A stretch of 64,000 nt of DNA from Amphimedon queenslandica (Eukaryota > Porifera > Demospongiae > Haplosclerida > Niphatidae), in contig NW_003546364.1 of NCBI RefSeq assembly GCF_000090795.2, positions 128,269 through 192,268 on the forward strand, read 5' to 3'. How positions within the stretch are numbered: the first letter of the stretch is position 1; each line of letters starts with the position of its first letter. The position numbers and the translations under genes were made by a program. The notes beneath the pieces were generated by a model that worked only from the letters and a program-made list of their open reading frames with translations, did not search any database and was not told the DNA's origin. This document shows positions 1 to 11,551 of this stretch, one piece after another.

Positions 1-1323
1 CTTTACAGAACTTCTTGGATTATGCTTCAAACTAGCTTTCCCAATTTATCTTCTTCCAGAGATCTCAATGCAGCTTCTCTACCACCTCTATGCCTAAACT
101 TCTTTTTAATATTGACAAGATATGATACATCCAAGACATTTCCTGGCAACAAAGGTAAGTGTAAATTAGCATCTGAAGATGACACATTGGTGTAGACATG
201 TGGATGCAAATGTGACAAACCTCTGCAGCCAGCTTTATAACGAATATCTTTCAACAGTTTTCTCAAAAATTGATGTACTGGCTGAGGCTAGCTAAGCATA
301 ACACATCCCAAGCAGCTTTAGGGGCGAGGCCATGCACCTTTGGTGTCTCGTTGTTATTATTACTCTTATTTTTATTACCAAGCGTTAGCGCTCGGTATGC
401 AGGGTTGAGTTGGATGAGCACACCCTCTAAATGGCCGCCATCCCTGAAGCATTGAGCCAGTGTAAATCTTCAGGAATTCTTTGTGGCTTTTTCGACGGTC
501 TAGATATCCTTTATAAGTATTTTATGTTAACACATCAGTTTTATAAAAAGTAGTTAAAAACTTTCATAAAGTAGTTTTATGGCAAATGAATGCATGCATG
601 CACCAAATGTTAGGCTTTGTCCTTCCACAGTTAAGTAAGAACTAGTCCTAGAGTTTTTATCCTAAAAATAAAACTTTTGCACCATTCTGTTGCGCTTGAG
701 GGACGCTAGCACATTGTGGCTTGGCATTGTATTTCTACGAAATGATTTTTGTCGTTCTTTTGATTGACACAATGACTCACCAAGTTGTTGGACGCCATTT
801 TGATGCATCCAAATGTGCATGCTTAGTATTATTTGATGGGGACTCCTTCGTTTGCAATTACTGCTTATCTCACAGCTTACGGACCGATCTGTAATGAGAT
901 TAAGATGATGTGCTGCCGAAGCACCCTATCTACTTCCACCAAAATTCACTTCAAGTGAGAGACGTTAATAATTTTAATAATTACTTTAATTCCACAGAAC
1001 TTTGTATTTATGCTTCAATTTGCCTTCATTCACTTCATTAGTTTAATCTCTTCAAGTAAGGTAAATACATAAAGTAAATTGTCTTTTTTATATGTTTATG
1101 GGTATGAGTCTTGCCCCGACTTTCACTATCTGCGGAGCCGGAGGAATGGTGTGGACACACTGCCATGAACACATTATTTTATAAAGTTAACTTTTATTTT
1201 TAAAAGTAAACTGTGCTTTTATTATACTAATTATTATTATAATCTTATACACTTGATATAAGTTAATGCCAGTCAAACTATTTATTTAAAACTGTTTCAA
1301 TCTCTTGTCCAATTAATGGTTCT
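1..1323. other. Stretch without a recognised gene
   Basis: I recognise no gene here. A 79-codon open frame on the minus strand (27-266) contains internal cag/ag splice-like sites and a basic stretch (KKKFRHRGGREAALRSL) and may be an exon of something running off the left edge, but I cannot name it. GCATGCATGCA words occur near 590. Near the right end a TTTATT at 1193-1198 reads AATAAA on minus, about 126 bases past the stop of the downstream minus-strand gene, and is a plausible polyadenylation signal for it. Confidence 0.4.
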
Positions 1324-4300
1324 TCATACAGGATGACAAAATTTCTCGACACTAAGAATATCACCTGGCCCTAACAAGAGAATGGGAAAGGTATAACATT
1401 TTTTTACCAAATCACAAATTTGTTCCAAATTGTACTTCAAAATTACAAGCATTAAAACTAAGTGTACAAATTTGTACAATTTCAAGGGAATATATTGAAA
1501 TTAGTTATTTGTCAGTATAATTATTACTTGTATACACATAGGTTATACTATAAAGTGGAGGTATTTATGGCACCTGTGATAGTGAGGACTGTTATGGCCG
1601 TGGTTACCATTTACAATAATAAAAAACTAGTGGCAGCATTTACTTAACAACAGACTAGTGAACAAAATTATTACTACATTTTGTGTATAGTAATTACTAT
1701 TATTACTATTATTACATGACGGACATCAGTGTTAATCAATATTATGTACATGTACCTGTATCAGTAGCATCTACTATTGTTTGTCCATCAAAAGAAAACC
1801 TTTTCGCTAGTTTTTCTTTTAACAAAGGTGACATTTTGCCCTTGTTATCTTTGTCACTGTATGCAATGACATTTAGACTTTCTTCAAATGGAAGCTGCAT
1901 GTCTTCAATTTGTGACCATACAGCTACAACTATTGGTTTCACAGCTGGTATCAAAATCCCACAGGTGTCTTCAGTCACCAAAGAGCAATCACACCAATAA
2001 TAGTGTATGAGTTGACCTACTTGGTTTTGAAGCTAGTTCATTATAAATGTAAACAACTTCAATCTTATTGTAACAAACTGAGAGTGCCTCTTTGACCATG
2101 TCAACATCAGCCAATTCAACCATGACAATGAAAGAGAAGAAATTTATTCCAGTAAATGAAGTATTAAGCTCACGACTGTTGTATACTATCTTTTCAAGAG
2201 ATTCAGAAGTGCAGTCCTACAAAAAATTTAATCATATAATTACACACAATGCTAAAGTTTATTTTGTGTGGAATTTATTTTTGTGAATACTCAAAAACAA
2301 AAAAATGAATTCCACTATACATGTATCTTATCATTATAAAATTTGCAAGCTAAAAATATTAATTTCAACAAATTTTGCATTTTGGATTCTTCCACAAACT
2401 CACAAATTTTAATTCCCCACTAATATTTCCAGCTGTACAGCATGCGGTAGCTACTTACTTTCCTAATATTGCTTAAAATGAGATGAGCTCCATTGTAAGA
2501 GGTGTTTGCTTTCTTGATTGCTCTTGATGAACATGCTTGTAAGCTGCCTTCAACTAACGTGATAATATAATCTCCAAACTTTTTGACAGCTTCTCCACAC
2601 GGTTCACCTAGTATGACAAATTCAAATATAGTTGTTGCAATTGGTATTACAATAAATGTACCTCGTCTTGAGTCTATTGCAGCTTGACAAAATGTCAGAA
2701 ATGTATCTGGTAGCTATAGTTTGCTAAAAGTCAATCTTGAAAACTGACCAAGCCTGTCAATAAAATAGGGATACAAACTCATCGCTTCATCCCAATTTCT
2801 AGAATTTGTGCATCGTACAAATGCCTTCATCATCTCATACTGCCTAAAATTATCAGCTCTGGTTTTCATATCCTTTAAGCAAATCTCCTTATTAATAACC
2901 AAACCCAATAACTCCTTCTGTATTGCTAGAGGCAACCTGCAAATAGGGATGGGCAATTTTATGTTAAATCGTCAAAACGATTATCATGAATACAATAATA
3001 ACAATTATTAATATTATCAATAATTGTGCAGTCTTATACCTGCAAATAGGTTGAGATGATGCTGCTTAGGAATGCCGCCTTTACTCTGTCCTTTCAGCTC
3101 TCCCTCCTCAAACATATTCATTACATCATTAACTTCATCCCAAATTTCACTATGAAATGTAGACTGAGCAAATATGTTTTCCTTTTGTGTGCGAGAGATT
3201 TCCTAGATTTTCAAAAATAATTATAATTATACATGTAGCTCCACTCTCCTGACATATTTAAATTAAGATATTTGTGAATAAAAATAAAGAAAGTCATAAC
3301 ATGAAGGGGCAACTGGTAATTTTAGCATGCCAATATGATAATTAAACTTACAAAAAATTTTGACCATGGAATTTGGAACCATATCGTACGATTAATTCAC
3401 ATTCATCTTGTATATAGTTATAAGTATGCATCAGTTGTAGTGACTTACCGGCAGTAAAATACAATTTGTGCACACTTTTCTCCACTGTAAAAGATTAGAT
3501 GGAACTTCAGTGGCATCAGAATGCATTGCAAACAGGCTGGCACGGCATACTTCCAGCTAAATTAAAATGATGCATATTATAGTGACATCACTTACGTAGT
3601 TGCGGTGTGTCATATGGTGGTTGAAGTGGCCATTTCTGTTATGCCGTGATGCAAGCCATAATGTTTCCTCATCGTTAAGATAAACATATACATCACACAT
3701 GAATGATGTTTCGCTCATTGCTCCCTCTTTGGCCAGTTCCTCTATTGCTTGAAAACTGTGTAAACCACCATGAACCTCATATTTATATATATATCATTTA
3801 ATCTCTCCTCGAACTTGGACTTGTGTGAAATATTGAGGCACACTACAGCAAATGACGGTATTCCAATACCACTATCATCCTCTATCACTAACCTCAGTGA
3901 AAAGTAGTAGAAGAGAAGGGTTCACTTTAGCCTGAGCATCGGGAAGAAGGTACACAGGAAAATACAAGGCAATTAATAGTTTAGACTGCACTGAAGTATC
4001 TAAATTAATGTCAAAATTCATAAAATAGATACATTTTTGGCATAAAACATTATAAACAAAGTTCAAGAGCTTTCTCCCCCTTGATTCAATTGCTGCTAGC
4101 GAAAAATGTTTAGGAATAAATGAAGAAAAACTGGATGCAAAACAATCTTATGTAGTGATGTCTTTCTCAAGATGAATAGATGACCTAACCAACAGTGTGA
4201 AGTCATTAATAAGCTAAAAAAACTTATCATTTATTAATGATAATACAATAATACTAATATGCTCTGTCTGTAGAAATGGATATTTTTCGAATATTGTCTT

Positions 4301-5641
4301 GACATCACAGGGGCAATTGAGAATATCAGTCCTTCTCGTTGCAAAAGAAGCTCAATTAAAGCCGCCTATGTAATTCAGACATTGTTATTACTATTGGCAT
4401 TAGGTATCATTATTATCTTCATCATTAATAATTATATTTATTTTTATAATACTTAAAAATAACCTAAATACAGCAACAAACATAATACGTAATTATCATG
4501 ATACATGAACTTTAAGTACCGTAAATCCTCAAAATAACATTAGAAAATTAATAAAAATAAATTCCAAAAAAATAAGAATATAAAAACAAGACCAAATGTT
4601 ACAAACTTATAATTTGAGAAACATAGTAATTTATCAGAAAATGTAACAAAAATTGGGAATTTTGGAGCCATTTTTCAGGAAAAAAAAGCAAAGCTACAGT
4701 ACATGGTATTTTTCGAAAATGGCCTAATTTTAAAAATTAGGGGTAACAGAACTTACAATGGTAAAGGCACCCATTTTTGAAGAAGCTTACTTTTGAAAGA
4801 ATGTACTGTAGTTCTTCATGATCTCCTTTGATAAATCAGCTTGAGATGGATAAGCTTTAATTTGATGAAGAGTGAGCCACGCTAGAGAGAAGACTATTTC
4901 AAGCTAAGTCATCAACTTCACAAGAGCTTACAGCTGCATCTACTCGTGGTGTAACACGTTTAGGAGGAGGAAATGGGTCGGGCAAAAAAACATCTTTATC
5001 TTTTTGTACCTTCAACATAGCAACACTTGGTTCAGTTTTCACGACAGGCATACTATCATCATTTTCTTCTGACTTTTCAATCTCCTCGTAGAGCTATCGT
5101 CGAAATCCCCTAGCACTAATTTTCTACATTTCTTCTTTACGCCCCTTGATATTTCTTCGTTATCTTCAAAATCATCCAAAATTGATTTACTTCTTGAATT
5201 TTTATGCTTGCAGCTACTTAAATGGGTTTGTTTACCATTCTCCGCAACACTGCAGTCAATAGTCCAGTCACCCTACAGGCTGACATGAATGCTGTTCGAG
5301 GTGCTGTCCATATTGCGAGACAATGAACCTTGATCACTAGATGGTGTCAAAGGTGATACCACAGACAGCGAGCTGTTAGTACTTGGATCTTCCAATAGAA
5401 GGGAGACAACAGCCATTAGTTTTCTCTATTCTCCACCGATTGAAATGGCTCCATGTTGACATTTTCTCCCCAATCATTGTCATATCGCTGAAACGTAACA
5501 GTGTTTCTTGTTCTTCTGAAATGAGAAAGAAATCGTAAACGAGTCTTCCCGGAATTCAACATCAGTTCTGTGAGGTTTGTTGTGAGGTATACGTAGAACT
5601 TTGTTACAATTGAGGTAGGACACCAGGACTACCTTCGCCAT
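1324..5641 (-). pseudogene. Uncharacterised multi-exon gene, broken
   Basis: I infer a gene of about ten exons from runs of open frame joined by good splice sites. The ATG is at 5641-5639. The first exon (to about 5480) looks like a PB1-type N-terminus in several frames. Further exons lie at about 5070-4935, 4900-4794, 4110-3775 and 3775-3596, then 3556-3449, 3202-3040, 2925-2662, 2607-2459, 2216-1756 and 1370-1324. Donors at 3595, 3448 and 2458 are GTAAGT and the phases agree. The middle exons encode a conserved-looking block with NDEETLWLASRHNRNGHF, then ATEVPSNLLQWRKVCTNC, later a helical region (MKTRADNFRQYEMMKAF). The last exon ends EKFCHPV-stop. Breaks: frame changes in exon 1, around an AT run near 3790 and near 2000, and an in-frame TAG near 2714. 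No catalytic motif is recognised; the family resembles uncharacterised sponge proteins as I remember them. It starts 89 bases from the gene on the other strand. Confidence 0.65.
2935..3050 (-). repeat. Intron bordered by a 13-base direct repeat
   Basis: The words ACCTGCAAATAGG at 2935-2947 and at 3038-3050 are identical, and the intron between the exons ending at 3040 and starting at about 2925 lies between them. The left word supplies a possible acceptor (TTTGCAG on minus), the right word the donor (GCAG/GTATAAG). Reading through the nearer acceptor meets a stop at once, whereas the acceptor 12 bases further (TCTAG) keeps the frame. The layout resembles an intron born by insertion with target duplication, or by tandem duplication. 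Confidence 0.6.
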
Positions 5642-5730
5642 TTTCTCAAATGGGTCCACGAGGTGTAAAATAGGTGCAGGTGATCATCATTAATCACCGT
5701 GGTGATAACTGTTAACCACACCCAACTAAA
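5642..5730. promoter_or_regulatory. Candidate bidirectional promoter between two head-to-head genes
   Basis: Only 89 bases separate the start codons of the minus-strand gene (ATG ending at 5639) and the plus-strand gene (ATG at 5731), so both promoters must lie here or overlap the first exons. The gap holds an interrupted palindrome, GGTGATCATCATTAATCACC (about 5679-5698), followed by a second GGTGAT. No TATA box is evident. Its function is inferred from position only. Confidence 0.45.
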
Positions 5731-8700
5731 ATGGAGCATAAGGAACACTTTCAGTGTACTAGGTGTACAGAATTTGTGTCTAAAAATTACCTGTTTGTTC
5801 TTCATCACATTGGATTAGTACATGCATTTGAAGCAGATTTTGAGATTACGTGTGGTTTAGAGGACTGCTCTAGATGTTTTAAGAAGTACAGATCCTATAG
5901 GAAGCACATTTTAAATCACCACAAGCATATCATTCATCAGCAGTCATTTGTGCAAGCAAAACACTTCTCAAACAGCAGTGATGTTGCGGTTGAAACATCT
6001 TCAACAATTGCAGGTAGTGTTGAAGATCTCAGTGGCCCTCTTGATAAATCCACAACATCTATTTCTGTGCCGCTGTACCATGATACCATTAGTAAGCACA
6101 AAGCAGCTTTGTTCCTGTTGAAGGCAAGGGAGTGTTGGAAAATGTCACAAACAGTACTCGAACTTGTTGATGACATTCAGTTCATATCGCAAAATGAATT
6201 GGAATCAGTAAGGGAAAAAATTCAGACCAGTTTTTTTCAGCAAAATGTACCAATTAACGTGCTACATTTAGTTAATTCTATATTTGCTCAATCTAGTGCT
6301 GGGCGATTTATCAAAACTCACAATATTTAATTGATATAATGCGGTATCGATACTTATCAATATCGAAAAAATTTAAAGAAAATATCAATAACGAGGCCAC
6401 ACCCACAAAATGGTTACATAACCTTAATAAATGGTTAATTAACTATAGAAGTAACATCTTGAAAATTACTAAAATGTATTTTCTTGGAAAGTAGATAAAG
6501 TAGCTAAAGTATATGAAGCCAAAGAAGGTTTTTATAATGCTTTTCAATAATAATTGTTCTAAGAAATAGTTTTATTTAATATTAATGTTAATGGGTGTGG
6601 CTTAATAACTAATCGATAAAAAATATCGATATTCTCATTTTTAGGCAATATCGCTTCGTTTCAAAATTTCAATATTGCCCAGCACTAGCTCAATCGCAGT
6701 CTAAATCTCTTCAGTGGGTTTCACTCAGCTTTTTACAGAATAAGTTTTTTGTTGATCATCTTGGATTAGTGGTAAGAAAACAATAAACTGATAATAATTT
6801 TCAATTTCATAGGAGCCTACAGAAGAAAAAATGGGACATAAGTTTGCTTTGGGAAAGAATGGATTTTTAAAGCATCAAAATGCAGTAGCTTATGACATCC
6901 CTTTTTTCAGTCTTTGCAACAACTTTTGACAATGATGTCTGCTTTTACTCAGGTACATTTAATATTCATACTAATTAATGTGGTATTTTTATTTTATTGT
7001 ATAGAGTAATCAGAGATCTGATGGACTTCGCTCAGACATCTGTGATGGTGAACCCTTCAAAACTCACCCTTTAGTTTCTCGTGACGATATAAATTCATTG
7101 CAAGTTTTGTTGTACTATGATGATCTCAAAGTGTGTTACCCTCTCTCCTCACAAACAAAGAAACACAAATTAGGTAATTAGTAAAATTTTACAGTTCCAT
7201 TAATTTGTCACAGCTATATTCTACAATACTTTAGGCAATATTCATCCAAAATGCTGTTCAAAATGAGTTCTATTCAGTTAGTAACCATTACTAAGTCCTA
7301 TAATTATAGATTAAACGAAGTTCTGGAACAGTTTATGAACGATAATACAAAAACTTGAAGAAGTAAATGTATTGTTTACATATTTTTTTATTCTTATAAA
7401 TGATGGTGTCTAAGGTATCTTTCTAACAGTAGATGGAGAAACAAAGAAATATTATGGTACAATTTTGATAATGTTTACTGATAATCTTGCTGCACATTTT
7501 GTTGAAGGTTATATGTCATTCTCCAGTGTCTTTAGAAAGTGTTGGATTTGTCTTGCGGTTCGTGAAGACATGAACAATAAAGTAAAACTTTATTAAATGT
7601 ATTTTTATGATTATTATAGTTCTTTGCTACAGACTTTGTAGAGCATGACCGGCAAACTCATGCTTATCACTGTTCACTTCTTTTGAGATCAAATTATACT
7701 TATGTAGCTACAACATATGGCTTCACAGAAGACTCCATTTTGAATAGTTCAAAGTATTTTCATGTCACAGAAGGCCTTTGTCCAGACGTCATGCAAGACA
7801 TGTTGGAGGATTCTCTCCAGTATGTGGTAAAGGAGCTTTTGAAGCACTCCATTATTGTAGGGATTGTATCACATGAGCAAATTATTAGTAGAATAGATTT
7901 TTTTTAATATACTTCTTGTGACAGTAAAAAGAAACCTACACCTATTTCCTCAAACATTCTTACTTCTTCAGATCACTCTCTTAAGCAAACAGGTATTTAA
8001 TTATAATTTATTTCTTTACCAAGTAAATTAATTTCTATAAGTTACATGTACATGTCCATGGGATTGAAGCCATACAATTTTGCTTTGTTACTCATTTTTT
8101 CAATTAGGTAAGTAAACGTGATAAAGGCAAAAATTTTGTAAAAAGAATTACAATTGTATACACAGTATACATGTAGTAATAGAGTATTACAGTTCATTTG
8201 TCATAGAAATTGGGAACTTTAATTTTGTATCCATTATTAGTATGATATGGGCTATGCTTAATACTTTTGCTAGTGTCTCATCCAGATAAACAATGAAAAT
8301 GTATCATCTTCTATATTTTTATTATAATAGAATATTTAATAAATATAATATTCTGTTCATTATTTAGCAAGTCAAATTTGGTGTTGGGCAAGAATCGTTC
8401 CTTTAATAATTCATGATCTGGTACCAATGAACGAAAGTCACTGGGACAACTTTCTTCTATTACTCACTGCTACAGACTATGTGTTTGCTCCAACACTTGC
8501 AAACAGAAAGGCGTCTTACCTACATCATGTAATTGAAGATCATTTACTTCAGTTCAAAGAACTGTATCCGACCAGTCCCATCATACCTAAGAAGCATTAC
8601 CTTATTCATATTCCTCTGTGAATTGTTAGGTTACTCTTTTGTTGTTATGATGATAATTTAAATTTCTTAATACTTGTAGGTAAGGGCCACCAATACGTTA

Positions 8701-9605
8701 TTGGTGTATGAGGTATGAAGGCAAACACAGTTTTTTAAGGATCTGTCAAGGCGCATCAAAAACTTTAAGAATGTACCTAAGAGTTTAGTGCAGAGACACC
8801 AAACGTGGATTTGTTATTATTCCCATTCTAATTCTAATTTTATAACAACTGGTCCAAGTGAGTTTGATTGCAGAATGAATTATTTTTTTTGAGACACAAC
8901 ACTTACATTTACATATAGGTTTACCTATAATTAACAGTTATGTCAAACTGGGAGTATGGCCAACCATTTAAAATATTTTTGCCATCTACGACTGATATTT
9001 TTTCAGTTTATAGGTAAAAATGAAGTGATTCACAGAATGCATCTTGTGTCTGCTTTATTTCGAATATAAGCATAACGTTCATTGGTCTTATTACCAATCA
9101 AAACAAAAATTTTTCCTTGAAAATTCAGTACTTATAATGGTGAAATTATTGCTTATACCCACCTAAGCAAGTGTGGAGAGTCTAATAATTATCTTGTCTA
9201 TAATGACAATGAATACATTGTTGTTAAGCATGCATGATTACTAAAATTGATTAGAATCATAATCTATCAAAATCCTCATTGCCTATTAATTCTTAATTTT
9301 AGAACAAGTTGGATAGAGATGGGATACCAATACAAAATTGGAGACATTGTTGTACTATCATTTGATCTTCCATGCTTTCATTTGATTAAAGACATTGTTA
9401 TTTATGATAGTATTTATATTTTACATGTAATGTGTTTGAAACTGTTTTTGCCATCACAATCACTCATATGAAGTTACTTATGAATTTCCTTGTCACATCA
9501 TTTTGTAACATCAATGACTTATATGATTATCATCCTCTTGGCTTATATGAATGCAATTCAAAATTTTTTGTACCTTTAAAATATATCATTGAGTCATTGA
9601 GTTAA
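5731..9605 (+). pseudogene. Zinc-finger transposase-like gene (CACTA/TNP2-like animal family), broken
   Basis: Exon 1 begins MEHKEHFQCTRCTEFVSKNY and continues into a second C2H2-like unit (CGLEDCSRCFKKYRSYRKHI). After a MITE at 6294-6687 the same frame goes on to a donor at about 6770. Later exons give the family's hallmarks in order: LQVLLYYDDLKVCYPLSS (about 7090-7175), GNIHPKCCSKMSSIQLV (7233), FLTVDGETKKYYGTILIMF with FRKCWICLAVRED (7416-7580), GLCPDVMQDMLEDSLQYV (about 7770-7830), a tryptophan-rich TNP2-like block (8366-8630), GPPIRYWCMRYEGKHSFFKD (8686), and a C-terminus with YHPLGLYECNSKFFVPLKY ending at the TAA 9603-9605. Breaks: indels in T or A runs near 6905 and 7350, a TAA near 7906, a TGA near 8620 and degraded exons around 9000. 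The PDVMxDMLE block recalls the DVMHIEKN motif of CACTA TNP2 transposases; assignment to that superfamily is tentative. I found no terminal repeats, so a domesticated origin is possible. Confidence 0.65.
6294..6687. mobile_element. hAT-type MITE inside exon 1 of the zinc-finger transposase-like gene
   Basis: The element runs from TAGTGCTGGGCGAT to ATTGCCCAGCACTA, an inverted repeat of about 12-14 bases, and is flanked by an exact 8-base target duplication GCTCAATC (6286-6293 and 6688-6695), as hAT elements make. The 394-bp body has no coding capacity and is rich in ATATCGAT-like words. Leaving out the element and one copy of the duplication, the host exon stays in the same frame on both sides, so this insertion post-dates the exon. 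Confidence 0.9.
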
Positions 9606-9729
9606 TAATGATCAATTAATAATTAATTTTAAGAGTGAACTCTACTGAGTGTGGAAAGCACACCCAGTACAAAAGTGTGCTGACACACTGCAGGTGTGTT
9701 ATCTCCAATGTGTGTTGATAACACTAATT
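9606..9729. repeat. Short GTGTG/ACACA-rich spacer
   Basis: This short spacer lies between the transposase-like gene and the Harbinger relic. It holds several copies of GTGTG or its complement (for example GACACACTGC at about 9683), some able to form small hairpins. It may be the eroded edge of the Harbinger element, but I see no clear terminal repeat. Confidence 0.25.
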
Positions 9730-10620
9730 TTTTACAGTGTGGTGTTCTAAGTAACTCATTATTTGGACATGCTATAAAGAATAATTCCTTAGCATTGCCT
9801 GATGCTGAAAATATAAATGGTACTGATTTAGCTATACCTTTTTTGTTGGAGATCAGGAAATTCCTGTATCAAACAATATGCTGCAGCCATATCTGGGTAC
9901 CCATTTACCATTGAACCAACAGCTTTATACAATTATTGACTTTCTCGAGCACGTCAAGTCATAGAAAATGCATTTGGTATGTTATGTACCAAGTTTCGAG
10001 TGTTTAGAAGACCAATAATGGCAAAGTCAAGTGAAATTAATAACGTAGGAAAAGCATCTTGTCCATAACATAACTTTTTGTGACCAGAGTTGGCAATAGG
10101 TACCTTAGGACGGATTTTAACATTCATCATTATAATGAAAAATATTAACCTGTGAGTGCTCCATTGGACAAACATTGTTTTTAAAAGTTACACAGTAACT
10201 TTTTGCATACTGTGGAGTAATTTTATGATAAATGAAGCTCAGGAAGTTGGATTTTTTTGGCTATAAAGACAAACTTTACTACCTGCCATAAGGTGCCTTT
10301 TGTCACTCATGGTCACATTACAAAAAGCAGAAGCACTTTCATCACATTCAGCTCAACACTATTGTCCACTACAATTTATAGATCAAAAAGATAGGCAAGG
10401 AAATGTCATTCCAGGAAACTGTAGAAGTGAAAGTGACACTGGACTTCAATGAGTGTCTTGTGTTGGTAGTAATCGGTAGTCTAGTTCAGCCAAACAATTC
10501 CGTGACGATCTTGCAGAATATTTCAATTCTAGTGCTGGTGAGTTGCCATGGCAACAAGGGCATGTTACATCAACATAACTATAACACATCATAATTACAT
10601 GTACATGTATAATAATTATG
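9730..10620 (+). pseudogene. PIF/Harbinger DDE nuclease, 3' two-thirds, broken
   Basis: The translated fragments match the IS5-like DDE_4 nuclease of PIF/Harbinger transposons. They include SNSLFGHAIKNNSLALPDAE (9756), then in another frame a stretch with GDQEFPV holding the second catalytic Asp, then SRARQVIENAFGMLCTKFR with the catalytic Glu and FRRPI (9940-10020). After a MITE the C-terminal part continues (HYCPLQFIDQKDRQGNVIPG near 10365, SSAKQFRDDLAEYFN near 10480). The N-terminal half, including the first catalytic Asp, is missing or unrecognisable. At least two frame changes and several stops make it inactive. Its partner is the convergent MADF-BESS gene downstream, the usual two-gene arrangement of this superfamily. 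Confidence 0.8.
10079..10317. mobile_element. 239-bp MITE (copy 1), mariner-like ends
   Basis: The segment starts TGTGACCAGAGTTGGCAA and ends GTCACTCATGGTCACA, with partly matching inverted ends of about 35 bases. A second copy of exactly the same length lies at 61036-61274 and is flanked by TA, so the family looks Tc1/mariner-derived. This copy is flanked by TT on both sides. It splits the Harbinger nuclease relic. Confidence 0.8.
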
Positions 10621-10745
10621 TTTAACTCCATTGTGTAACAATTGTCAATAATTGATTAATAAATTCTTTAATACTATCATTACATAATTATGCTAATGTA
10701 ATGATACATGCACATTGTTACATTTTAGTTATTTGTCATTGCTTG
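10621..10745. other. AT-rich gap between the convergent Harbinger genes
   Basis: No gene is seen. The gap separates the 3' ends of the nuclease relic (plus) and the MADF-BESS gene (minus). It holds ATTATG and ACATGTA-type words only. Confidence 0.5.
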
Positions 10746-11333
10746 CTATACTTGTTTCACTAGGATAATATGAGGTGGGTTGTATGGTAATACACTACTA
10801 CGATGTGTGAAGGACGGTATAAACTGAATTTCGTACAATAACTGCTGGATCCTTATCTTTGCTTGAGCTTCCTGTTGAGGTTTTAATCTTTTAAGGTTCA
10901 TAGCAATCATTAGACCAAAAGACAGATCTTCCTCATTAGTTGCTGGTGTTGCCTGTTGCCCAGTTTGCTTTAGCTGCATTATAATTTCTTCTTCAACTGG
11001 GTCAATAGCTTTTCATTTCTTTATCATTTTAGACAATTGGAACTTGGGTGACAATTCATTTATCCTAGCAAAGTATAAGTCAGTATAGCAATGAGTTCGC
11101 TTCAAGTATAAATACTAACTTCTTAAAACTGCTTCCTTGTTCTTGCTTACTATGTAATGAATCTGTTTCGTCATCCTCATGTGTGATAATTGGCTCTATA
11201 CTTTGAGGTGACAAAATATCTTTTTGTTCACTACCACTGTCTGTAGAAACACCTACATTGGTACCATTACCACAAAACAATGAAAAAAATAAACTGCCTA
11301 TCTGTTAAATAATACCTTCTGTGATGAACATAA

Positions 11334-11551
11334 TGTTGTAATGTTAATATAAAGAATGCAACTTGATACAACAATAAAAATAAGAAGTTCACTGAATCAT
11401 ATGCACTCTACACTCAACAGTGAATTACAAGTATTTATACCACAGAGAAGACATACCATTATTAATAACCACAACTATGCATGGATAATAATAATACATT
11501 AATGAATCATGAGATATTACATGTAATAACATTAACCATTTTCATACATCA
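11334..11551 (-). repeat. 3' LTR of the Gypsy element in the MADF-BESS gene
   Basis: About 218 bp, TG...CA ended, aligned along its length with 15990-16210. Shared words include CTTGATACAACAATAAAAAT and GCACTCTACACTCAACA. Confidence 0.8.

Noticed and set aside
270-455. 61-codon plus-strand frame with a Leu/Phe-rich stretch resembling a signal peptide
   Set aside because: The hydrophobic run comes from a TTATTATTACT-type low-complexity stretch and there is no supporting downstream exon.
1113-9660. CACTA-type ends for the zinc-finger transposase-like gene (CACTATCTGCGG near 1116)
   Set aside because: No matching TAGTG end was found on the right side, so I did not call a CACTA element.
1152-9695. 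Shared GACACACTGC near 1155 and 9683 as possible element ends around the head-to-head gene pair
   Set aside because: The match is direct, only ten bases, and the neighbouring sequence does not agree; no target duplication was seen.
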